Positions 1 through 6,013 of a DNA stretch of 6,543 nt are shown one piece after another. A program made the translations under genes and the position numbers. Under the pieces are notes generated by a model. The model saw only the letters and a program-made list of their open reading frames with translations. It was not told the DNA's origin and searched no databases. The stretch lies in assembly GCA_903643055.1 (NCBI GenBank), contig CAHJWV010000182.1:1-6543 (forward strand), written 5' to 3'. This DNA is from Burkholderiales bacterium. GTDB taxonomy: Bacteria; Pseudomonadota; Gammaproteobacteria; Burkholderiales; Burkholderiaceae. Position 1 is the stretch's first letter, and each line of letters begins with the position of its first letter.

Positions 1-707
1 AGTGCCAACCCGCCGAGAGCGCCCTGTGCGATCGCGACCAGCACGTTGCCCTTGACGGTGGCCCGCACGACGGTGGCGAACTTGGTGAACAGCTCGCGCT
101 TGTGCTCGGCATTCAGCGGAATGGCGTCCTTGATGCGCCGCGACAGCGATGAGCCATCGCGCAGCAGGAAGAACATCAGGTACAGCATCACGACAAAGCT
201 CACCAGCACATCGAAGGTGTTCTGGCCGATGTTCAGTGCATGCGTCGCAATGACCTGGCTGCCTTCGGTGAAGCCGGCGCTAAGCTTGTCTTGCAGGTCG
301 GAGAGCTTGCCCAGGCCGAAGCGGTCAAGCAGCGAGGTCACCCATTCGGGCAGCGCGGCGGTGATCTGGCCGAAGTAATGCGCGAAGTTCAGCTCGCCAC
401 TCTGGATGCGCTTGTAGACGACCGAGCCCTCCTGGACCAACGAGGCCGTGATGAACGCAAGCGGCAGCACGACGATGACGAGGATGACCGCCAGCGTCAG
501 CAAAGCGGCCGGCGTGCCCCGATGCTTGAGCTTGCGCAAAAGCCAGCGGTGCAGCGGCGCAAACAGGATGGCCATCACGACACCCCAGAAAACGGCGCCG
601 AAAAAGGGCAGCAGGATCCAGCCAAAAGCCAGCGTGACGACCGACAGCAGCAACAGGAATACCTTGGATTCCAGGCGGGGAGATTTGACCGGTCGGGGGG
701 AATTCAT
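1..707 (-). CDS. AI-2E family (PerM-like) transporter, N-terminal part, cut by window edge
   Basis: A reading frame on the minus strand runs open from an ATG at 705-707 to the left edge, giving 235 complete codons with no stop. The protein begins MNSPRPVKSP and has hydrophobic helices at about residues 17-36, 38-54, 67-90 and 160-183, with another starting near 218. The arrangement of paired N-terminal helices, a helical hairpin, a roughly 70-residue polar segment, and then FVVMLYLMFFLLRDG followed by a basic loop is characteristic of the AI-2E transporter family (formerly DUF20/UPF0118, PerM). Members are inner-membrane proteins of about 350 residues, so roughly a third lies outside the window. 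Characterised relatives export autoinducer-2 or act as Na+/H+ antiporters, and the substrate here cannot be told. No clear Shine-Dalgarno precedes the ATG, but the next in-frame Met (residue 45) would remove the first helix, so this start is preferred. Confidence 0.9.
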   Translation of the reverse strand, partial: MNSPRPVKSPRLESKVFLLLLSVVTLAFGWILLPFFGAVFWGVVMAILFAPLHRWLLRKLKHRGTPAALLTLAVILVIVVLPLAFITASLVQEGSVVYKRIQSGELNFAHYFGQITAALPEWVTSLLDRFGLGKLSDLQDKLSAGFTEGSQVIATHALNIGQNTFDVLVSFVVMLYLMFFLLRDGSSLSRRIKDAIPLNAEHKRELFTKFATVVRATVKGNVLVAIAQGALGGLA

Positions 708-805
708 CGGGCGTTCAGCGGCGTGAGAGCGCCCGGGCCGGGCAAGGGCGCCATGGTATCGGGTGTTCGCGCCGGGGCCGCTGGCAGGCGCTTGAAAGAA
801 TCAGC

Positions 806-835
806 CAGGCCGTGGTGCTGATGCACCGCGGCCTG
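806..835 (-). terminator. Terminator-like hairpin after the MxCxxC metal-binding gene
   Basis: The arms 806-812 (CAGGCCG) and 829-835 (CGGCCTG) are perfectly complementary. The stem continues through one imperfect pair (813/828) into GGTGC (814-818) and GCACC (823-827) around a four-base loop. This gives a 13-position stem with one imperfect pair. It sits 7 bases beyond the stop codon of the minus-strand metal-binding gene. Read on that strand it is followed within about 5-13 bases by a T-rich stretch (GATTCTTTC). The T tract is short and imperfect, so intrinsic termination is likely but not certain. Confidence 0.5.
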
Positions 836-842
836 CGTCGAT

Positions 843-1034
843 TCAGCGCGGCGCGTACCCGGCCTGGCTCAGCACCGAGACAAGACTTTGACGATCGGCC
901 TGACTGTCAACGCGCACCTGATGCGAAGCCAAATCGACTTCCACGCGAGCTTGCGGATCGGCGGCCTGGAGTGCCTGTTTGACGGACTGGACGCAATGGC
1001 CGCAGCTCATGGAGGGGATGTAGAACTCAAGCAT
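843..1034 (-). CDS. Heavy-metal-associated domain protein, CopZ-like copper chaperone
   Basis: This 63-residue protein is a single heavy-metal-associated (HMA, ferredoxin-like) domain. The metal-binding loop is MSCGHC, with Met9, Cys11 and Cys14 forming the MxCxxC motif; Cys11 and Cys14 would hold Cu(I). The order of elements fits the fold: strand LEFYIP, the loop, helix CVQSVKQALQAA, strand ARVEVDLASHQVRV, helix RQSLVSVLSQAGY. Free-standing HMA proteins of this size carry copper in the cytoplasm to a CopA-type P1B ATPase or to a copper-sensing regulator. Neither partner is in the window, so the protein stands alone here. Met1 leaves the domain at its normal length; no good Shine-Dalgarno is visible upstream. 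Binding of another soft metal cannot be excluded. Confidence 0.9.
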   Translation of the reverse strand: MLEFYIPSMSCGHCVQSVKQALQAADPQARVEVDLASHQVRVDSQADRQSLVSVLSQAGYAPR

Positions 1035-1071
1035 GGCAATGGATTTCGGAAAGAGGTGTTACTGAAGAATC

Positions 1072-1104
1072 GCAGAGTGCGGCTTCCGATCCTGGCAATG
1101 TCAA
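1072..1104 (-). promoter_or_regulatory. Possible promoter of the metal-binding gene (TTGACA, MerR-like spacing)
   Basis: On the minus strand a perfect -35 hexamer TTGACA lies at 1099-1104, about 65 bases upstream of the ATG at 1034. It is followed by a sequence with loosely dyad TTGCC and GGAAG elements. Promoters controlled by MerR-family copper sensors (CueR) have a long 19-20 bp spacer with a dyad between -35 and -10. The -10 here would be a poor match (near CACTCT), and the dyad is degenerate. The -35 match is seen directly; the CueR link is inference. Confidence 0.25.
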
Positions 1105-1202
1105 GTGTGTGGGCCACCACATGACCTGTAAAGCACATCGGCGAAGGTTACGCAATTGAATCAGCATGCGACGAACTTCTGAAACTTGGCGCGCATCTTC
1201 GA

Positions 1203-1208
1203 GATAAT
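1203..1208 (+). promoter_or_regulatory. Candidate -10 element for the coiled-coil membrane protein gene
   Basis: GATAAT matches the sigma-70 -10 consensus at five of six positions and lies about 90 bases before the ATG at 1297, in the divergent intergenic region. No good -35 stands at the usual distance upstream (the best is a weak TTCTGA at 1178-1183, with a 19-base spacer). Nothing else in the 1035-1296 gap looks like a gene. Confidence 0.2.
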
Positions 1209-1296
1209 GTTTCGCAGTCGGCCTGCCTTCCTCATTGCTCTGACTGGACGTCTTGCAGGCCCGGTTTGCCCCTGTTGTCACCCGAAGAAAGCGCCG

Positions 1297-1731
1297 ATGT
1301 CGTCTTCCGCACTCGCCATTCTTATCGTTGTCACGCTCGCGGTTCTGGGCCTTGTCTACTGGATTTTTGCTCGCTACCGCGCCGAGGTTTTGCGAAAGCA
1401 ACACCAGCTTGACCTCGAGCGGCTGCATCGCACCTTGAACGACGCGGTGCGCGAAAACCGTGACCGCGTGGCCTTGCTGGCGCGCCAGTCGGATGAATTG
1501 CAGCGGGCCACCCGCGCCTTGCATCAAACCCGCCGCGAGGTGGCCGAGTTGCAGCCGCTGAAAGAACAGATCGACCGGCTGAAAGGACACATCGCTGTCT
1601 TGCAGGCCGAGATCGAACACCATCGGCAAATGGTCGAAGCGCTGCGCAGCAGCGATGAGTTCGCCGATACGCTGGTGGATGACGATGATGAAGAGCTTGT
1701 GCAACACGAAGCTGTTGGCGTGGTAGCCTGA
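1297..1731 (+). CDS. Single-pass membrane protein with long coiled coil, function unknown
   Basis: I do not recognise a named family. The 144-residue protein has a short polar N-terminus, one membrane helix (about residues 5-25, ALAILIVVTLAVLGLVYWIF), and then a long helical stretch (about 28-118) rich in Leu, Gln, Glu and Arg with heptad-like spacing, such as LKEQIDRLKGHIAVLQAEIE. That stretch very probably forms a coiled coil. An acidic tail follows at about 120-134 (DDDDEEL). The RYR directly after the helix suggests that the coiled coil is cytoplasmic. The frame is open back to a TTG at 1186, but that extension reads as a Cys/Pro-rich non-membrane segment. The ATG at 1297, with GAAGAAAG about 5 bases upstream, places the membrane helix at the N-terminus as expected. 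Such architecture is common in scaffold or division-associated proteins, but no role can be assigned. Confidence 0.7.
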   Translation: MSSSALAILIVVTLAVLGLVYWIFARYRAEVLRKQHQLDLERLHRTLNDAVRENRDRVALLARQSDELQRATRALHQTRREVAELQPLKEQIDRLKGHIAVLQAEIEHHRQMVEALRSSDEFADTLVDDDDEELVQHEAVGVVA

Positions 1732-1795
1732 TCTGGAAGTCAGCCGTTTCGTGGGGTCATGGGCCGGCCTGAAGGCCATCGGCGGACGGCCCAGT

Positions 1796-1816
1796 GCAAA
1801 CTGCAAATTGGTTTGC
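1796..1816 (+). repeat. Small inverted repeat just before a ribosome-binding site
   Basis: GCAAAC (1796-1801) and GTTTGC (1811-1816) are perfect complements around a nine-base loop that contains a second TGCAAA. The hairpin ends one base before the GGGGAG ribosome-binding site (1818-1823) of the following gene. It could affect translation, but six pairs with only modest GC is also within what chance allows. Confidence 0.3.
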
Positions 1817-1829
1817 CGGGGAGATGTTC

Positions 1830-2171
1830 GTGAAGATGCTTCGCCTTCTGTCTTTCATCGCGCTGGGGTGGCTTAGCCCGCCTGTTCACGCCGAAGCCTT
1901 GCGCTGCAATGGCCGTATTGCCGGAGTCGGTGACACGCGCTTGTCGGTGTTGCACAAATGCGGCCCGCCCGTGCTTCAAGACTCTTACTGTGCTCCGGTC
2001 TTTTATGGCCCGAGCTTGCAAGCCGTACCCGAGCCCTTTGCGAGCTTGGCGGTACCGTGTCAGCCGGTGGATGTGTGGCTGTATGACCGTGGGCAAGGCA
2101 ATTTGATGGCCACGGTGCGATTTCGCGCAGGGGTCGTGCAGTCCATCGTCTACGGGCGTGAGCCCGAATAA
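1830..2171 (+). CDS. Secreted DUF2845-type small protein
   Basis: The 113-residue product starts with a signal peptide: a basic start (VKMLR), a hydrophobic core LLSFIALGWL, and a likely cut after PVHA-EA near residue 21-23. The mature part, ALRCNGRIAGVGDTRLSVLHKCGPP followed later by VDVWLYDRG, LMATVRFRAGVVQSI, matches the pattern of DUF2845 proteins. These are small periplasmic proteins of unknown function with an LRC..R....GD....VL.KCG.P start and a W.Y...... ..VRF..G...I end. Four cysteines (26, 44, 54, 77) could form two disulfides after export. The GTG at 1830 has a strong ribosome-binding site GGGGAG (1818-1823) six bases away. ATG at 1836 is an alternative with the same signal peptide. 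An upstream frame extension to 1794 would put polar residues before the signal and is less likely. Confidence 0.75.
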   Translation: MKMLRLLSFIALGWLSPPVHAEALRCNGRIAGVGDTRLSVLHKCGPPVLQDSYCAPVFYGPSLQAVPEPFASLAVPCQPVDVWLYDRGQGNLMATVRFRAGVVQSIVYGREPE

Positions 2172-2223
2172 GAAGCGGCCGGGCGGTTCGGCTTTGGCAA
2201 ATCGCCGACGGCCTCAACAAGGT

Positions 2224-2249
2224 GCCGGTGCGGCGCAGAGATCACCGGC
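2224..2249. terminator. Weak hairpin between two convergent genes
   Basis: GCCGGTG (2224-2230) and CACCGGC (2243-2249) are perfect complements around a 12-base loop, in the 104-bp gap between the ends of the plus-strand DUF2845 gene and the minus-strand AsmA-like gene. Convergent genes often share a bidirectional terminator here, but neither strand has a T run after the stem, so factor-independent termination is doubtful. Confidence 0.3.
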
Positions 2250-2275
2250 TGCGCTTGCCTGTGATCGTGGCTTCG

Positions 2276-3397
2276 TCATTTGCCGAACAGGCCCTTCACC
2301 AGATTGCCAACGCCTTCGACCACGCCGCGGACGCTAACGCCAAGCGATTCGGCCAGGCCCGATGCCAACCGGGTGGCCAGGCTTTCGTTCAATGAAAACG
2401 AGGGGTCGTCGAGCCGGCCATCGAGGGCGAACTTCACCTGGATGCGGCCATCGCGGCTCATCGCCGCCAAGACGGCCTGCCGCGGCACCCCGGCAAAGGT
2501 GCTGAGCAGGCCGCTGCTGCTGTTGAGTTCCAGGCCGGTCAGCGTCACTTCACCCGGCGCATGCAACTGCATCTTGGCAACGGTTGCTTGCACCGACAGA
2601 TCGAGCTGGCCGCGCCGGATGCCACCCTCGCTGAGCTTGAGCAGGTAAGGCTGCAACACGATCATGTCGATGCCATGGAACTGCGCCGCGAGTTTGGCGT
2701 CGCGCGTGGATGGCGTCAGCTGGCCGTGGATGGCAATCCGGCCGTCGTGCTGCACGCCCTTGAGCACGCCGCTGAGATCGATGTCGATCGCTTGATCGAG
2801 CCCGGGCAATGCCAAAGGGCCGGCGCGTGCGTCGAGCTGTGCCAGTTGCAGTCGGTGCGGCGTGGCGGTCTTCAGCGAGCCGTCGAAGAAATCGATCGCG
2901 GCGTTATCGAGGTGGATGGCACCGATCGTCAGCGTGGTGTCGCTGGCTTTCGTGCCCGCGTTGGCCGGTGCCTGGGTTGACGCGCTGGGTGTTTCGAGCA
3001 GCGAAGGCAAGAGCCGCAACTTGCCCTCGCGGGTGCGCAGCATCGACAGATAGCCATCGTGCACGGTGATGCTCGCGACGCGCCATGGCGCATGCGCCCC
3101 TGGCGACCACAGGTTGCGCAGATCCGGCCGCACCGTGACGCGCGCCGCACGCAGTTCGTCTTGCGCAGGCCAGCCCTTCAGGCCGGGCGCCGCGATGCGC
3201 AAGTCTCGCAATTCGATGCCGGCCCAGCCAAGGTCGATGGTGCCGACGCTGGCACGCGGCCCGAGCGCTGCCACGATGCGCGACTGCAGCAGCCGTGACG
3301 ACATTTGCAGGCCCATCCAGGCGGTCAACAGCAAGAGCGCGGTACCGCCCGCGATCCAAACCCATCTTGACGACTTCATTGGCGACTTCACATGCAT
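2276..3397 (-). CDS. AsmA-like / DUF748-type envelope protein
   Basis: The 373-residue product has a short basic N-terminus, one membrane helix (about residues 11-31, WVWIAGGTALLLLTAWMGL), and a long extracytoplasmic part built of alternating strands. Features typical of the AsmA/DUF748 group include an opening segment on lineage-like strands (VGTIDLGWAGIELRDLRIAAPG, then LRAARVTVRPDLRNLWS), paired phrases such as WRVASITVHDGYLSMLRTREGKLRL, and a C-terminal block FALDGRLDDPSFSLNESLATRLASGLAESLG. The family is anchored in the inner membrane and spans the periplasm. Some members take part in outer-membrane lipid transport or assembly; the precise role here is unknown. About 373 residues is short for AsmA proper (over 600) but fits compact DUF748-like members. 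The start could be ATG 3397 or ATG 3379 (residue 7); GTGAAG six bases before the latter is a weak ribosome-binding site. Confidence 0.8.
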   Translation of the reverse strand: MHVKSPMKSSRWVWIAGGTALLLLTAWMGLQMSSRLLQSRIVAALGPRASVGTIDLGWAGIELRDLRIAAPGLKGWPAQDELRAARVTVRPDLRNLWSPGAHAPWRVASITVHDGYLSMLRTREGKLRLLPSLLETPSASTQAPANAGTKASDTTLTIGAIHLDNAAIDFFDGSLKTATPHRLQLAQLDARAGPLALPGLDQAIDIDLSGVLKGVQHDGRIAIHGQLTPSTRDAKLAAQFHGIDMIVLQPYLLKLSEGGIRRGQLDLSVQATVAKMQLHAPGEVTLTGLELNSSSGLLSTFAGVPRQAVLAAMSRDGRIQVKFALDGRLDDPSFSLNESLATRLASGLAESLGVSVRGVVEGVGNLVKGLFGK

Positions 3398-3508
3398 GAC
3401 CGATTGTCGAGCAAGCGCGGCACCGGGAGCTAAGCCACGCGCGCGTGAGCTTGCCGAAGCTGCTGTTGCTTGGGCGACGCCGCAGGCATCAGGACCGAAG
3501 GCGTGTAG

Positions 3509-3546
3509 GGCGATCGGTGCAGGCCGAACGATCGCCGCTTCGGCCT
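3509..3546. repeat. Two interleaved perfect 8-bp inverted repeats
   Basis: Repeat A is GGCGATCG (3509-3516) with CGATCGCC (3529-3536). Repeat B is AGGCCGAA (3521-3528) with TTCGGCCT (3539-3546). The left arm of B lies in the loop of A, and the right arm of A lies in the loop of B, so the two stems interlock (order A, B, A', B'). They lie in the 188-bp gap after the kinase-like gene and before the AsmA-like gene. There is no T run on either strand. The remaining bases of the gap show no gene. Function is not known; alternative hairpins, a pseudoknot-like fold or a protein-binding dyad are all possible. Confidence 0.6.
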
Positions 3547-3585
3547 ACGCTCAGCCACCGTCTCATCACGGATCGATCGGCGCCG

Positions 3586-5961
3586 TCAGTTGATCTCGTC
3601 GCTGGACTTCAGCGCCTTGCATTGGGCATGCTGGGCCCAGCGCTGCTGTGCGCATTGGGTTTGCATGCAACGGTAAAGCGCGAACTCGGTCCGGTTGCGG
3701 CATTCGTCGCGTGGTGCCGTGGCGGGCTTGGCCGCGTCCGCGCGCTGCTCGGCGCCACTGGCAGGCCGCGCAGCCGAACGCAGGCCGGTTGCCGAGCCGG
3801 AAACGGGTGCGGATGACGATGACGATGACGATGACGATGGTGCGCGCAGGATTTCAGGCGCCACCGAGGCGGTCGCTGCGCCATGCCGCGCGCTGGTGGG
3901 CAACCCAAGGCTTGCCGCCTGCGCCACGCTGGCCGCGGCGGACGCGGCCTCCAGCGCGGGTGCGAGGGCGATGTCCATCGATTCCGAACGCGAGGCCGGC
4001 ACCTTGCCCTCTTCATCGGGCCGGTGCTCTTTCAGGTTCTCCGCCAGTTCCGTCAACACGCTGTCGGCATGCCGCTGGTCATTGACCTTCCAGCCAATGC
4101 CGGCGAGCGCGACGATGATCAGCACTGCGGCCAGCCAAGGCAGGAAGCGTTGCGCGCTTCGCTTGGGCGGGCGTGACTGGGCCTCGGTCACCGAGAGGTA
4201 AGAGTCCATCCAGCGCGAATCGCCCATGCCCAGATCGACGCTGCCGGCGGGTTCGTCATCTGATTCGTCATCGAGATGAAAGGCGCTGGGCTCGCCAGCG
4301 CCGAAGAGCTCGGCGTCAACAACAGGCGGGCGGGCGGACGCTGCCGCCACAGGCTTGTCCAGCGGTGGTGGTTCTTGTTGTGCCGAGGGCTTCTGAGATA
4401 AGGGCGCGGACGTTGATGGTGTGCCTGTTGAATCGCTGGGAACGGGTGAAGCCGTTGTTGCTGAAGCCGTTGGTGCTGAAGCTGAAGCTGCTGCTGATGT
4501 TGTTGTTGCTGCCGTCGGTACAGGCGCTTGTGCAGCCAGTGGCGGTGACGCGGCGGCGACGGATGCGGCAGCCAATGCCTCTCTGGCCACTGCGGCTTGT
4601 TCGGCAGCGGCAACAAAGGTCAGCGGTGCCGGCTCGGTGGCCGATGTCTGGCGAGGCGGCGCTTCTTCGGTCAACACTGGCAGCTGGGGCGTGCGAAAGG
4701 GTTCGACGGGCGCCGAAACATCGCCCGGACGACGCTCGAAATTCGCCAGCAACTCCAGCACGCTGGCCGATGAATTCAACGGCGAGGTGGGCGCGACATA
4801 CGGCGTGGCCGCTGCCGCCGGGGTGCTGCTCACGTTCCATCCGTGCAACGGTTCGGTCACGGATCGATCGCTTGAGACCGAGGATCCATCGGCGCTTTCG
4901 ACTGCCGGACCTGGCCGGCGAAGGTTTTTCGCGGCGTCCAGCGTCGCCTCATCGGGGGGCGACACGGTGGTCAGCGTGGGTGGTACCGATGGCGCAAGGG
5001 CGCTGCGTCGGTCGTGGATCTGCGGCCGAGGCCGGAAGATCGCGCGCAGCTCGGCGGCGGTTTGTGGCCGGTCTTTCGGCGCCATCGCAAGCACCGAATC
5101 GATGGCATCGATGAAGTCGGCGCTGTAGTCGAGCTGCGGGGCGTTTTCGCGCAGGCGCTCCAGCACATCGCTCAGCGGCTCGCGGCGCGCCGAGTCGAGC
5201 CGCAGCGAGGTTGGCCACAGGCCGCTGATGGCGAAGTGCATCACTGCAGTCAACGCGTACAGATCGGCGCTGATCGGCGATACCGATTCGTCAGTCTCGG
5301 TCGATGGTTCGATCGGTGCGTACGACGGATCGAGCGCGGCCATCAGCGACTGCGACTTGTCGCTCAGCATGGCGTGCCGAACGGCGTCGAAATCGAGCAG
5401 CAGCGGCCGGCCGTCGGGCCGCACGAGGATGTTGAAGGGCGCAATGCGCCGATGGACGACGCCGGCGTCGCTCAGGGTTTCGATCGCCCCGAGCAGATCG
5501 CTCAAAAACACGCGCAGCTGCGCTTCGGGCGGCGGCTCCTTCAGCGCATGGCGCCAGCCCAGCATGCTGTGACCGGCGTAATGGGGCATCGCGCGATAAG
5601 CCGTGGCCTGCGCCACCCACAGGCGCGAGACCCTCAGCAGGGCCGGGTGATCGCAGCGCGCGAGCGTGCGCGCCTCGTTCATGAAGGCCTGCAGCCCGCG
5701 GTGATAGGACTCGGCATGCGACGGCCCGCGCAGCACGACCTGGCCGGCTCGCCCGCGCGTGGACAGCGCGATCGGCATGTATTCCTTGATCGCTACCGTG
5801 GTGCGCAGCGACAGGTCGGTTGCGAGATAGATGATGCCAAAGCTGCTGACGCTCAGCACGCGTTCGATCTCGAAGTATTCGAGTCGCGCGCCGGGCGGCA
5901 ACGCATGCCCGGTACCGATGGTCAGGTCAGGGCCGGTTTCGGGCGGGAAGGCGGAGCTCAT
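3586..5961 (-). CDS. Membrane-anchored protein-kinase-like protein, probable pseudokinase
   Basis: This 791-residue protein starts with a Hanks-type (eukaryotic-like Ser/Thr) kinase fold at about residues 28-310. Visible landmarks are VAIK (Lys59), alpha-C Glu96, the catalytic-loop Asn177, Asp190, an APE-like YAPIE (214-218), helix-F Asp233 and Arg298 in KDRP. Key catalytic positions are changed: the glycine loop reads LSVSSFG (only Gly42 kept), HRD is HRR (170-172), and DFG is DFD (190-192). The protein may bind nucleotide but is unlikely to phosphorylate normally. A Pro/Ala/Ser/Thr-rich linker (about 313-545) leads to an acidic patch (560-581), basic residues (PKRSAQR) and one membrane helix (606-625). 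Basic residues before the helix put the kinase fold in the cytoplasm. The outer part has a nine-Ser run (709-717) and four cysteines (754, 765, 770, 781). Related membrane-bound kinase-like proteins are common in Burkholderiales. ATG at 5961 lacks a clear ribosome-binding site; no partner gene is apparent. Confidence 0.85.
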   Translation of the reverse strand: MSSAFPPETGPDLTIGTGHALPPGARLEYFEIERVLSVSSFGIIYLATDLSLRTTVAIKEYMPIALSTRGRAGQVVLRGPSHAESYHRGLQAFMNEARTLARCDHPALLRVSRLWVAQATAYRAMPHYAGHSMLGWRHALKEPPPEAQLRVFLSDLLGAIETLSDAGVVHRRIAPFNILVRPDGRPLLLDFDAVRHAMLSDKSQSLMAALDPSYAPIEPSTETDESVSPISADLYALTAVMHFAISGLWPTSLRLDSARREPLSDVLERLRENAPQLDYSADFIDAIDSVLAMAPKDRPQTAAELRAIFRPRPQIHDRRSALAPSVPPTLTTVSPPDEATLDAAKNLRRPGPAVESADGSSVSSDRSVTEPLHGWNVSSTPAAAATPYVAPTSPLNSSASVLELLANFERRPGDVSAPVEPFRTPQLPVLTEEAPPRQTSATEPAPLTFVAAAEQAAVAREALAAASVAAASPPLAAQAPVPTAATTTSAAASASAPTASATTASPVPSDSTGTPSTSAPLSQKPSAQQEPPPLDKPVAAASARPPVVDAELFGAGEPSAFHLDDESDDEPAGSVDLGMGDSRWMDSYLSVTEAQSRPPKRSAQRFLPWLAAVLIIVALAGIGWKVNDQRHADSVLTELAENLKEHRPDEEGKVPASRSESMDIALAPALEAASAAASVAQAASLGLPTSARHGAATASVAPEILRAPSSSSSSSSSAPVSGSATGLRSAARPASGAEQRADAAKPATAPRDECRNRTEFALYRCMQTQCAQQRWAQHAQCKALKSSDEIN
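3812..3839. repeat. GATGAC hexanucleotide microsatellite inside the kinase-like gene
   Basis: Four full copies of GATGAC and a partial fifth run without error. On the coding (minus) strand they give alternating TCG/TCA serine codons, forming most of the Ser709-Ser717 run. Because the unit is six bases, gain or loss of copies would add or remove two serines without breaking the frame. Confidence 0.9.
4447..4476. repeat. Tandem 15-bp repeat in the low-complexity linker
   Basis: TGAAGCCGTTGTTGC (4447-4461) is followed directly by TGAAGCCGTTGGTGC (4462-4476), one mismatch apart. Shorter TGAAGC units and a TGC/TGT trinucleotide-like stretch continue to about 4512. On the coding strand this encodes Ala/Thr/Ser-rich linker of the kinase-like protein (about residues 484-505) with A-ending codons (TCA, ACA, GCA) unlike the surrounding G/C-ending ones. 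Confidence 0.75.
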
Positions 5962-6013
5962 GGGGGGCAGGGCGGTGTGGGGCAGGGCGATCGGGTGGAC
6001 AACAAGGCGAAGG

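Noticed and set aside
240..821. A 193-codon plus-strand open frame
   Set aside because: It lies opposite the clearly recognisable AI-2E family gene, and its product is polar Arg/Gln-rich low-complexity sequence typical of the antisense of a GC-rich membrane protein gene.
1186..1296. Upstream TTG-initiated extension of the coiled-coil membrane protein
   Set aside because: It would bury the membrane helix behind a Cys/Pro-rich segment with no ribosome-binding site for the TTG, and it overlaps the probable promoter region.
1761..1792. GGGCCG...CGGCCC inverted repeat with an inner GGCC-TGAA-GGCC as a terminator
   Set aside because: The outer arms enclose 20 bases, the inner stem is only four pairs, and no T run follows; short GGCC palindromes are expected by chance in this GC-rich sequence.
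1027..1806. A 259-codon open frame on the minus strand, longer than the plus-strand gene it overlaps
   Set aside because: The product has no coherent domain or membrane pattern, and it overlaps the start of the HMA gene and of the DUF2845 region. The plus-strand frame gives a sensible membrane helix and coiled coil with GC-rich third positions, so this is an antisense shadow.
3695..4201. Plus-strand frame with a run of nine aspartates
   Set aside because: The Asp run is the other-strand reading of the GATGAC microsatellite; the frame lies wholly opposite the kinase-like gene and has no recognisable domain.
4173..5128. Long plus-strand frames (313 and 235 codons) opposite the kinase-like gene
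   Set aside because: Both are Arg- or Ala/Gly/Ser-rich shadows in a high-GC gene; the minus-strand frame carries a recognisable kinase fold and membrane helix.
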